A DNA stretch of 7,140 nt from Planctomycetaceae bacterium. GTDB lineage: Bacteria; Planctomycetota; Planctomycetia; Pirellulales; JAEUIK01. A program made the translations under genes and the position numbers. The notes under the pieces are model-generated. The model was not told where the DNA came from and made no database searches. It saw only the letters and a program-made list of their open reading frames with translations. Below, in pieces: positions 1 to 6,132 of the stretch. Every line of letters begins with the position of its first letter. The stretch's first letter is position 1. The DNA lies in the NCBI GenBank assembly GCA_016793185.1, contig JAEUIK010000175.1, forward strand, positions 1-7,140, written 5' to 3'.

Positions 1-71
1 AAGGCGTTAAGATCGCCAACAGTTGCCCAACGGTAACGATTCACGCGGCCGGTTTTCGCAGGGGGCACGGC

Positions 72-112
72 GTTTGCGGAACGGGGGGAGTGTACTTTTC
101 CCCGCCGCAAAC
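72..112. other. Strong bulged hairpin in the region upstream of the sigma factor gene
   Basis: GTTTGCGG at 72-79 pairs perfectly with CCGCAAAC at 105-112. After a two-base AA bulge (80-81), CGGGG at 82-86 pairs with CCCCG at 100-104, leaving a 13-base loop. No T-run follows on the + strand, so it is not a textbook terminator. It may end the transcript of a gene left of the window or fold in the leader of the sigma gene. The rest of 1-281 shows no gene I can support; the sigma reading frame is open through it to the window edge but carries no recognisable domain. Confidence 0.5.
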
Positions 113-281
113 TGTCAATTCGGCATCTCAAGGCGGGAAAACTGTCTCGTTTTTGGAAGCAGCCGTGACTACGCAGAGTTTGGTACGATTAGGCCGGGTT
201 TCGAGCCACGAGCGTCGGTCGGGCATTCCGGCCCCCAAGACCCGCGATTGGGCGAACCCCCAGCGTCCTGGACACGTACAG

Positions 282-947
282 ATGAGTAAGACCGTCGACA
301 AACAGGCCCGAACTGACGAGCAGCCCCCCCAGGGTTGGTCGGCGGCGACCGACGAAGAGTTGATCGCCATCTACAAGCGCTCCGGCGAGCGGCGGGCCTT
401 CGACGAACTGGTACACCGGTACGAACGGGAGCTGTACAGCTACCTCCGCCGTTACTTGGGAGACGCCACTCTCGCCGAAGACGCATTCCAGACGACCTTC
501 CTGCAAGTTCACCTGAAGTGCGATCAGTTTGAGGAGGGGCGCAAGTTCCGTCCCTGGCTCTACACGATCGCGACCAATCAGGCCATCGATACGCAACGAC
601 GCAACAAACGACACAAGCTGGTCAGCCTGGATCGCCGCCAGGGACGCGACGGGGGAGACGACCTCGGAGCCCTGCTCGATCTGCTGACCACCAAGGAATC
701 GGGACCCGCCGGAGAGGTCGAAAGCACCGAACGAGCCAACTGGATTCGCCGGGCGGTCAGTGAACTGCCCGAGACGCTCCGCGCCGCCGTGACCCTGATC
801 TATTACCAGGGGATGCGCTACCGCGAAGCCGCCGACGTCCTGGGGATTCCGGTCGGAACCGTGAAGAGCCGATTGCACACCGCGGTCCTGAAACTGAACG
901 AAGCCTGGCGCCTCACCAATGGCGCCGCCGACGACGACCGGCCCTGA
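282..947 (+). CDS. RNA polymerase sigma factor, sigma-70 family, ECF-like
   Basis: This 221-residue protein has the two-domain layout of extracytoplasmic-function sigma factors, which bind core RNA polymerase and direct it to a small regulon. Region 2 covers about residues 38-112 (AFDELVHRYERELYSYLRR, then the AEDAFQTTFLQV and FRPWLYTIATNQAID motifs that contact the -10 element and core). Region 4 covers about 158-209 (ELPETLRAAVTLIYYQGMRY, then the helix-turn-helix EAADVLGIPVGTVKSRLH that reads the -35 element). The linker between them (about 112-157) is acidic and somewhat long; no region 3 is seen. The ATG at 282 was chosen because domain similarity begins some 20 residues after it and upstream codons encode nothing recognisable. 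No clear Shine-Dalgarno precedes it. The next gene, 140 bases downstream, encodes a likely membrane partner. The regulon and the inducing signal cannot be read from the sequence. Confidence 0.9.
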   Translation: MSKTVDKQARTDEQPPQGWSAATDEELIAIYKRSGERRAFDELVHRYERELYSYLRRYLGDATLAEDAFQTTFLQVHLKCDQFEEGRKFRPWLYTIATNQAIDTQRRNKRHKLVSLDRRQGRDGGDDLGALLDLLTTKESGPAGEVESTERANWIRRAVSELPETLRAAVTLIYYQGMRYREAADVLGIPVGTVKSRLHTAVLKLNEAWRLTNGAADDDRP

Positions 948-1073
948 ACCAGGGGCGCCTGTCCGAGCCCGCGCGGTTCGTGCAGCAGCCTTGGACCAGC
1001 GACCGGCGCAAAGAGTGGGCCGGGCCAAGGTCAGTGGATCGAAACGAAATCGATTAGCAAATTGCTGGTTATC

Positions 1074-1077
1074 GGAG
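1074..1077 (+). promoter_or_regulatory. Probable ribosome binding site of the anti-sigma-like gene
   Basis: GGAG lies ten bases before the ATG at 1088 and supports that start. The remaining spacer after the sigma gene (948-1073) holds only weak palindromes, such as CCTTGG at 989-994 with CCAAGG at 1025-1030. I see no convincing terminator or promoter, which is consistent with co-transcription with the sigma gene. Confidence 0.4.
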
Positions 1078-1087
1078 ACGTTGGGCG

Positions 1088-2050
1088 ATGCAAGAGCAAT
1101 TGTTGGGCTACTTGATGTCAGCCCTGGAACCGCACGAAATCGCCGACGTCGAAAAACGTCTGCAAACCGATCCTGAGTTTGCTCAAACTTGCGAGTTGCT
1201 GCGACGCAGCCTCGAACCTCTGGCCCACGACCGCGAGACGTTCGAGCCTCCGCCGCGATTAGCTCTCCGCACCTGTGCCTGGGTTGCCGAACGCAGCTCG
1301 ATTCGCGTGGCGCCCGAAACCGGCGGGGGACCCAAGCGCTGGTCGATTCACGATTTCTTTGTCACGGCCGGCACCATGGCCGCCGCGGCTCTGCTCTTCT
1401 TCCCCGCGATCAACTTCAGCCGCTATCAGGCCCAGATCGCGATCTGCCAGAACCAGCTCCGCCAGATCGGCCTGGCATTCATGAATTACAGCGAGCGGTT
1501 TCCGCCGTTCTTTCCCGTGATCCCCGAGAACGGCGCTTTGGCCGCTTCCGGCGGATACGCCCCGGCCCTGGTCGACACGCAGCTCGTTAACGACCACTCC
1601 ACCTTCCTCTGCCCCGGCGATCCGCGCCTGCAGCCCGCCAGCTTTCGCGTCCCCAGCGCCCAGGAAGTGACCGCCAAGCAGGGGAACGACCTGGCACAGG
1701 CGCAGGCCTCGATGGGGGGAAGCTATGGCGTGACCTTCGGGCATCTCGAAGGGGAGAAGTATTGCCCCACACGCGATCTGGGACGCGAATGTTTCGCCCT
1801 GGTCAGCGACCTCCCGAGCTCGAATCAGCCCGGCCATCAAAGCCAGAACCATGGTGGCGAAGGACAGAACACCCTCTTCGAGGATGGCCACGTTAAGTTT
1901 CTCAAGTCGTGCAAGTGCCCCATCGACACCAAAGGGGACGACATCTTCGCCAACGACGCCGGCTTGCTCGGACCGGGCATGCACCTGGAAGACTCGGTGA
2001 TCGGCAACGGTCCCTATCTCACGCCCGCCGTGCTGCAGACCTCACAATAG
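1088..2050 (+). CDS. Putative membrane anti-sigma factor fused to a DUF1559/pseudopilin-like domain
   Basis: Residues 1-45 (LLGYLMSALEPHEIADVEKR onward) resemble the short helical N-terminus of anti-sigma factors of the RskA/zf-HC2 kind, but lack the zinc-binding HxxxCxxC signature. A hydrophobic helix at about 91-109 would anchor the protein. It is followed by ICQNQLRQIGLAFMNYSERF (119-138), the pattern that follows the N-terminal helix in planctomycete DUF1559 proteins. Near the C-terminus, NHGGEGQN and LFEDGHVKFL (254-272) match the family's characteristic H-x(9-10)-DG motif. No prepilin peptidase site of the G/FTLIE type is present, so it is probably not processed as a pilin. Predicted topology puts the N-terminus in the cytoplasm, where it could bind the sigma factor encoded just upstream, and the DUF1559-like part outside. 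The anti-sigma role is inferred from position and weak sequence resemblance; the DUF1559-like assignment is firmer. Confidence 0.75.
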   Translation: MQEQLLGYLMSALEPHEIADVEKRLQTDPEFAQTCELLRRSLEPLAHDRETFEPPPRLALRTCAWVAERSSIRVAPETGGGPKRWSIHDFFVTAGTMAAAALLFFPAINFSRYQAQIAICQNQLRQIGLAFMNYSERFPPFFPVIPENGALAASGGYAPALVDTQLVNDHSTFLCPGDPRLQPASFRVPSAQEVTAKQGNDLAQAQASMGGSYGVTFGHLEGEKYCPTRDLGRECFALVSDLPSSNQPGHQSQNHGGEGQNTLFEDGHVKFLKSCKCPIDTKGDDIFANDAGLLGPGMHLEDSVIGNGPYLTPAVLQTSQ

Positions 2051-2166
2051 TGCCAGACTGGCAAACGAGCCCGAATGCCTGCGGGCCTGCCGCACCTGGC
2101 GTTCAACGCGCTCGACCGTGTCGCGGCGAATTTCTCAGCGGCGTCAAGCGATTCGGGCGTCTGGCA
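2051..2166. repeat. Nested long-range inverted repeat directly after the stop codon
   Basis: TGCCAGAC (2051-2058) is the exact reverse complement of GTCTGGCA (2159-2166). Just inside, GCCCGAAT (2069-2076) is the exact reverse complement of ATTCGGGC (2151-2158). The right-hand arms abut, while the left-hand arms are ten bases apart. The enclosed 74 bases include a small hairpin, TGCGG 2080-2084 with CCGCA 2090-2094. The structure starts on the base after the stop codon of the preceding gene, so it could be a 3' structure of that transcript. Its right arm overlaps the left end of the five-hairpin element. No T-run follows. Confidence 0.5.
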
Positions 2167-2317
2167 GCCTGTTGAAATATGCCCTCGTGGCACATTTCAA
2201 CCTCACCAAGTGCGAAGCAAAGCTCCGCACGGTTCGCAAAATAGCGACTTACGTCGCCATTTTGGGATCGCATCCTTGCGATCAAGCAGTCCGCCGAATA
2301 CCTCAACGGACTGCTAG
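2161..2317 (-). repeat. Compact element of five tandem stem-loops with imperfect inverted ends
   Basis: Five stem-loops follow one another with short spacers: 2171-2201 (13-bp stem, one mismatch), 2210-2230 (9-bp stem, one mismatch), 2238-2263 (11-bp stem, one mismatch), 2266-2283 (7-bp, perfect) and 2285-2315 (9-bp, perfect). The outer ends 2161-2175 and 2303-2317 are inverted copies of one another at 12 of 15 positions. All three stem mismatches are A.C on the + strand (2179/2193, 2215/2225, 2243/2258), which become G.U pairs in a - strand RNA; hence the strand given. There is no coding sequence. This architecture fits a non-autonomous palindromic repeat (MITE- or REP-like) or a structured RNA. 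No target-site duplication was found at the ends, so mobility is unproven. It could also serve as the transcript end of the upstream operon. Confidence 0.6.
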
Positions 2318-2372
2318 GCCCGCCCCCGTGCGGCGGCTGAAACCTCTCTAGGTCGGCTCGCTCGCGCCGGGC

Positions 2373-2378
2373 TACAAT
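2373..2378 (+). promoter_or_regulatory. Candidate -10 box for the glycosyltransferase gene
   Basis: TACAAT differs by one base from the sigma-70 consensus TATAAT and stands 38 bases before the start codon at 2417. No good -35 hexamer lies at the right distance, so the call rests on the -10 alone. The 2318-2416 stretch is otherwise featureless. Confidence 0.3.
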
Positions 2379-2416
2379 CCGGCCCGTTTTCGCACGTCGA
2401 CCCGGCAGGTGCGCGC

Positions 2417-3949
2417 ATGCCATCGCTGGCCGCCTCATTCTTGTCCCACGTCAGCCGGTATCGATCGGGCTGGGGCCTCGCGCTGCTCGGAGCGGTCGCT
2501 GTTGCTGCGCGACTGGGGTTGCTGCTGATCGCCGGAGTCCATGCCGAAGGGAATGCCTACGAGCATGGCGAGATTGCCAAAAATCTGCTGGCCGGTCACG
2601 GCTTCTCGGTCAAGTTCCTGGGCGTCGACGGCCCGACGTCGCAGCAGGCGCCCCTCTACCCGTACCTCCTGGCGGCCAGTTCCCTCTGCCGCGGCGGGAG
2701 CGCTCCCTCGCTCCGCGCGGTCGAGATCCTGCAATGCTTTGCCGGCGCGGGAATCGCCTTGGCCGTAGCTGGGCTGGGCTGGACCCTTTATCCGAGACAG
2801 CGGAGCGTGGGCTGGTGCGCGGGGGCGATCGCGGCGGTCTTTCCTACGCACCTGTACATGGCGACCCAAATCCAGGTCGTCGTCTGGGCCACGCTGCTGC
2901 TGACGCTCGTGATGCTGGCCGCGTGCCGCGCTCCCGGCAATCGACCGATGGTTTCTTCCATTCTGCTTGGGCTGCTGGCGGGCCTGCTGCTCTTGGTCGA
3001 GCCGATTGGCGCAGTAGCGCTGCCCGTCGCCGCACTGGCGGCCTGGCGGCGTGATTGCCGACAGCATGGCGCCCGCTGGTATTCGCGCGGCCCGCTGGCG
3101 CGCGCCGCACTGACGGCCGCCGTGGCCCTGGTAGTGATTGCTCCCTGGTTGGTTCGCAATCATCGCGTGCACGGCGAGTTCGTCTTCGTGAAGTCGACGT
3201 TCGGTTACGCCTTCTGGCAGGGGAACAACGAGGCCAGTTGGGGCACCGATAAGGTGCCCAAGCCGACGGCCGAGGCGTTACGCATCAACCATGACGGCAC
3301 GCTGGCTGGCATCCATCGGGCGCTCTGGCAGGCGCGGCACGAGACGATCTACATCGACGACCTGCTGCTGCAGCCGGGAGGCTACCAGGAATTCCAGGGA
3401 TTGTCCGAACCGGCGCGCTCGCGTCTGCTCGCCGCTCGCGCCGTCGCGGCGATCCAGCACGATCCCTTGCGATACCTGAAGCTCTGCGCCCAGCGGTTCC
3501 GCTATTTTTTGACGATCGACGCCACCAACCCCAAGGCCGCCAATCCGCTCTATCGGGCGACGACCGCGGCCTGGCTCGTGCTGACGGTGTTGGGCCTGCT
3601 GGTCTCGCGCTCCGACTGGCGGACGCTCTGGCCCACGTGGGGCGTGTGTGCCGCGATCACCTTGTTTCACACGCTCACGATCACCTCGGCGCGATTCCGC
3701 CTGCCGCTGGAGCCGCTCACCTTCGTCTGGATTGCCGCGGGCCTGGCGCCGCTGGCCGGGCGACTCGGCGCGCACTACCGCGCGGCGTGGGCCGCCTGCG
3801 CGCGGCACTGGCCGGGGCGTTCTCCTCAATGGCGCGATACGCGCGTCCTCCGCCGCGAGCCCCCCGCGCCGCACATTCCGCTTAGCCCACCCGGACGACC
3901 TCACCGCCGGGCGCACCGCTCGATCTCGGCCGATTCGAGGGCCGAATAG
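2417..3949 (+). CDS. Integral membrane glycosyltransferase, GT39/PMT (ArnT-like) superfamily
   Basis: This 510-residue protein is predicted to cross the membrane about nine times (near 19-41, 108-124, 131-149, 152-170, 180-208, 228-247, 383-397, 405-422 and 432-449). The first outer loop carries AYEHGEIAKNLLAGHGFS (47-64) and then GPTSQQAPLYPYL (72-84), the layout of bacterial GT39-like enzymes, which move sugars from polyprenyl-phosphate donors at the outer membrane face. The section IAPWLVRNHRVHGEFVFVKS followed by FWQGNN (241-271) and the late SARFRLPLEPL (424-434) are also typical. The usual Asp-Glu pair of the first loop is not obvious here, so the donor and even catalysis are uncertain. 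After the last helix there is an unusual Arg/Pro-rich tail of about 60 residues. The start is supported by AGGTG at 2407-2411, five bases upstream. No partner genes adjoin it. Confidence 0.75.
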   Translation: MPSLAASFLSHVSRYRSGWGLALLGAVAVAARLGLLLIAGVHAEGNAYEHGEIAKNLLAGHGFSVKFLGVDGPTSQQAPLYPYLLAASSLCRGGSAPSLRAVEILQCFAGAGIALAVAGLGWTLYPRQRSVGWCAGAIAAVFPTHLYMATQIQVVVWATLLLTLVMLAACRAPGNRPMVSSILLGLLAGLLLLVEPIGAVALPVAALAAWRRDCRQHGARWYSRGPLARAALTAAVALVVIAPWLVRNHRVHGEFVFVKSTFGYAFWQGNNEASWGTDKVPKPTAEALRINHDGTLAGIHRALWQARHETIYIDDLLLQPGGYQEFQGLSEPARSRLLAARAVAAIQHDPLRYLKLCAQRFRYFLTIDATNPKAANPLYRATTAAWLVLTVLGLLVSRSDWRTLWPTWGVCAAITLFHTLTITSARFRLPLEPLTFVWIAAGLAPLAGRLGAHYRAAWAACARHWPGRSPQWRDTRVLRREPPAPHIPLSPPGRPHRRAHRSISADSRAE

Positions 3950-4018
3950 TCTTGCCAACGATCGACGCTCCCACGGCGCGATGATGCTGCGACGCGACGC
4001 GAGGTTGCCCACGTGTTG

Positions 4019-4066
4019 CTTGCCCGCAACATCGGCCGGCGGCAGGCTCCGGCCAAAGCGGGCAAG
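4019..4066. other. Two-stage hairpin
   Basis: CTTGCCCGC (4019-4027) pairs perfectly with GCGGGCAAG (4058-4066). Inside it GGCCGG (4034-4039) pairs with CCGGCC (4049-4054) around a nine-base loop, with an internal loop of six and three bases between the stems. It has no T-run, so it is not a standard intrinsic terminator. It may be a 3' structure of the glycosyltransferase mRNA, a small RNA domain, or a dispersed palindrome. Confidence 0.4.
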
Positions 4067-4174
4067 TCGTCGGCGCTAACTTGGTGCTCTGGCTGACGTT
4101 GTCGCTGCGACCGCGGTTCATGGGCCGCGGCGGGCATGCACTGGCACTCCCTTTGCTTAACTTGGTTTGCAGAG

Positions 4175-4238
4175 CCCAACGGCAGACTCGCGAGCCTCAG
4201 TCCCCTCAGGCTCCCGGGTCGCGCCGTTGGGTTTTTTT
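4175..4238 (+). terminator. Long terminator-like hairpin followed by seven T's
   Basis: The outer stem CCCAACGGC (4175-4183) pairs perfectly with GCCGTTGGG (4223-4231). The inner stem 4185-4197 pairs with 4208-4220 over 13 positions with one G.T wobble and one C.C mismatch, closing a ten-base loop. Seven T's at 4232-4238 follow at once. This is the layout of a Rho-independent terminator on the + strand. It lies 225 bases after the glycosyltransferase stop and 30 bases before the next start codon, so it could end the upstream transcript or act as an attenuator in the leader of the next gene. Confidence 0.65.
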
Positions 4239-4268
4239 CTGCACACTTTGGCCGGACGCGAATCAAGT

Positions 4269-5147
4269 ATGCACGCGCGCGATCTCTTGGAACTTGCCGC
4301 CGTCGTGGCATCGCACGCGCCGACCTTGCTCGCGCCGCAAGTGTCGCTCGCCACCCCCAGCCTCGAGCGCTACTGGACGGCGTCGAAGAGCCGACTGGAC
4401 CGCTGGGGGCACGCCCTCAAACGCCTGGCAGGGCAGGGGTCGGCGTTCCGCCAGCGCGAGCGCACGTGGCTGATGGGCGCGCGGCTCGTCGAGGAAATCC
4501 TGGCGAGCGAGGTGCTCACGCGCGTCTGGACCGCTTACCTGGCCGCCCACGATCGGCGACGCCAGGTCGCCGAATCCGAGCCCATCGGCCAGAGTATCTA
4601 CGTCGGCCACCTCGAAGCCCGGAACCGCGCCGTCCACTTGCTGCTGTGCGATCCGTCGATTCCGGCTGAACTGGCTGTCCGGCTGAACCGATTGCGGCGC
4701 CGCGCCGAACGCTGGACCGACCTCTTGATTGGACGGATGCTGACGGTGAGCGATGTGAGCGCGTACGCGGCCATGCCGCAACGCTGCCGCGAGTTTGCCG
4801 ACGATCTGCAGCATCAAGAGGAGCAAGCCGCGGCGGCCGTCGTCTGGCCACTGACGCTCTCGGCACTCCGCGGCGCATTTGCCGAGGGACTCGACCCGCT
4901 CCCTGCCAATCCCGATCTGAACGCGGCCATCGCCAACAGCATCCTGGGCGCCTGCGGGGCCGAACCCTTCGACAACTCGGGACTGCTCCGCTCAGCCTGG
5001 ATGGCGCGACTGACAGCCGTCAGCGACGACACCGAGCTGTTGCTCAGCGACTACTTCTCCACGCCTCCTGCGCCGACAGCCTCCGCCACACCCGTGTTGC
5101 GCGGCGATGCGCCGCACCGACCGAAGCACGATCGATTCAGCGGTTGA
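4269..5147 (+). CDS. Conserved-looking hypothetical protein, helical, function unknown
   Basis: I do not recognise this 292-residue protein. It has no signal peptide, no membrane helix and no cysteine motif, and appears largely alpha-helical and cytoplasmic. The best candidates for functional residues are in two blocks: RTWLMGARLVEEILASEVLTR (65-85) and YVGHLEARNRAVHLLL (111-126), which hold clustered Glu, Arg, His and Trp residues. A basic stretch RLNRLRRRAERW (138-149) follows. The C-terminal 30 residues are Pro/Ala/Thr-rich and probably disordered. An in-frame ATG at 4167 would add 34 residues, but they would be encoded by the terminator-like hairpin at 4175-4238, so the ATG at 4269 was chosen; it has no clear Shine-Dalgarno. 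The gene converges on the methyltransferase gene with 31 bases between the stops. Codon pattern and reading-frame length support a real gene. Confidence 0.7.
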   Translation: MHARDLLELAAVVASHAPTLLAPQVSLATPSLERYWTASKSRLDRWGHALKRLAGQGSAFRQRERTWLMGARLVEEILASEVLTRVWTAYLAAHDRRRQVAESEPIGQSIYVGHLEARNRAVHLLLCDPSIPAELAVRLNRLRRRAERWTDLLIGRMLTVSDVSAYAAMPQRCREFADDLQHQEEQAAAAVVWPLTLSALRGAFAEGLDPLPANPDLNAAIANSILGACGAEPFDNSGLLRSAWMARLTAVSDDTELLLSDYFSTPPAPTASATPVLRGDAPHRPKHDRFSG

Positions 5148-5180
5148 GACGTCGCCGCATCTCTCTAGCGGCGAGACGTT
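5148..5180. terminator. Hairpin between two convergent genes, possible two-way terminator
   Basis: TCGCCGC (5152-5158) pairs with GCGGCGA (5168-5174) around a nine-base loop. Beyond a two-base bulge (5175-5176), 5149-5151 pair with 5177-5179 and 5148 can wobble with 5180. It fills the gap between the convergent stop codons and overlaps the methyltransferase stop. No T-run is present on either strand, so termination efficiency is uncertain. Confidence 0.4.
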
Positions 5181-6084
5181 AGACGCGCTTGGCGAACACC
5201 CTGCTCGCGGCCGGTTTGCGCGCGACCAGCCAGAGATTGTCGCTCCAGGGCCAACGATCGCGCAGCCCGCAGCGTGCCACTTCGAAGCCGCAGCTCTGCA
5301 CGAGGCTGATCAGCGACTTCGGCGTGAAGTAGTTCACATGGTCGGGATGGCGGAAACCACACCAGCGGGCCTGCCGCACGCGGCGATTGAACGAGGCGAA
5401 GTTGGGGACTTTGATCACCAGCGCGCCCCCGGGACGCATGACCTGCGCGGTGGCCACCAGCACCTCGCGCGGCTGCAGTTCGTGTTCGAGGTAGGATTTC
5501 ATCACGACTGCGGCGAAGAACTCCGGGCCGAAGCGATGCACACCTTCCAGCGCCGGGCAGTTAAGCACGTCCCCGCCGCGGCCACGGAAGTGCACGGCGG
5601 CGCCGGCGGCCAGCTCGCGCGAGATTTCGACGCCGTAGGGGACGAACGCCGGGCCAACCGCTACGCCGAGGCGCCCCTTGCCGCAGCCGAGATCGAGCAG
5701 GTTCCCGCCGCCGGCAAAGTGCTGGACCAGGCGCACCATTTTGGGACGGAGCATGCGCCGCGGATTGACGGCCCACGCCGCGGCGCCAACGCGGTGCAGC
5801 CAGGGTTCGACGGCCTGCCGCCGCGCCGCTTCGGCGGCCCAGGTCCGCTCCCACGCGAACTCGTGTTCGAGCGCCTGGTAACCAGGAGGATTCTCCAGGT
5901 AGACGAAGTTGCAGCTCCGGCAGCTCTTGAGCCGCCAGGGAGGGGGCGCGTCGGGCAGCGGATCGCCAGGGCGATTATCGCTGTCGCAGATCGGGCAGCG
6001 CCGCCAAAAGTGATCGCGCGCCCATTCCTGCGCCAGCAAGGCACCGGCCGCGGGCAAGCTTGTGCGGACTGGGGGCTGATTCAA
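5179..6084 (-). CDS. Class I SAM-dependent methyltransferase with N-terminal zinc ribbon
   Basis: With the preferred start the protein has 301 residues. An N-terminal zinc-ribbon-like module has CPIC (30-33) and CRSC (55-58). The Rossmann core has SAM motif I LLDLGCGKGRLG (129-140), an acidic ribose-binding residue in YGVEIS (E153), the post-core SYLEHELQP (197-205) and GGALVIKVPNF (219-229), then RHPDHVNYFTPKSL (245-258). This arrangement is typical of Methyltransf_11/23-type enzymes often found near surface-polysaccharide genes; the substrate is unknown. A TTG start at 6084 is chosen because GAGGAG (6091-6096, - strand) sits six bases upstream. An in-frame GTG at 6132 would add 16 residues and has no Shine-Dalgarno, but automated annotation may prefer it. 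The gene converges with the hypothetical gene to its left and diverges from the exported protein gene to its right. Confidence 0.88.
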   Translation of the reverse strand: MNQPPVRTSLPAAGALLAQEWARDHFWRRCPICDSDNRPGDPLPDAPPPWRLKSCRSCNFVYLENPPGYQALEHEFAWERTWAAEAARRQAVEPWLHRVGAAAWAVNPRRMLRPKMVRLVQHFAGGGNLLDLGCGKGRLGVAVGPAFVPYGVEISRELAAGAAVHFRGRGGDVLNCPALEGVHRFGPEFFAAVVMKSYLEHELQPREVLVATAQVMRPGGALVIKVPNFASFNRRVRQARWCGFRHPDHVNYFTPKSLISLVQSCGFEVARCGLRDRWPWSDNLWLVARKPAASRVFAKRV

Positions 6085-6090
6085 CGACCA

Positions 6091-6096
6091 CTCCTC
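6091..6096 (-). promoter_or_regulatory. Shine-Dalgarno site that decides the methyltransferase start
   Basis: On the - strand GAGGAG is followed by six bases and then TTG (6084-6082). It is the strongest ribosome-binding match near this gene and argues for the non-AUG start over the GTG at 6132. Confidence 0.5.
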
Positions 6097-6132
6097 GGGT
6101 CCAACGCCGCTACACCTCGCGTCGCCGCGCAC

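Larger units (their letters stand above)
3950..4268. other. Gene-free interval with two nested hairpins
   Basis: No open frame here looks like a gene. The interval holds a two-stage hairpin at 4019-4066 and a terminator-like hairpin at 4175-4238, both listed separately. A smaller palindrome, CCGCGG, occurs as two copies flanking eight bases at about 4111-4130. No clear promoter was seen. Confidence 0.5.

Noticed and set aside
25..33. GCCCAACGG shared with the hairpin at 4174-4182
   Set aside because: A nine-base match with no further similarity around it; chance is the simplest explanation.
78..116. GGAAC followed by GTC, resembling an ECF autoregulated promoter
   Set aside because: The spacing (about 31 bases) is far from the 16-17 bases expected, and GGAAC lies inside a hairpin.
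189..1028. Long - strand open frame over the sigma gene
   Set aside because: Antisense to conserved sigma regions 2 and 4; the translation shows no recognisable domain.
1259..1984. Long - strand open frame over the anti-sigma-like gene
   Set aside because: Shadow of the + strand gene, whose membrane helix and DUF1559-like motifs are clear.
2435..3172. Long - strand open frame over the glycosyltransferase
   Set aside because: Arg/Gln/Gly-rich shadow of a gene with an obvious membrane-helix pattern.
4167..4268. Upstream ATG giving the unknown protein 34 extra residues
   Set aside because: The extra codons coincide with the terminator-like hairpin and seven-T run, and the residues look non-conserved.
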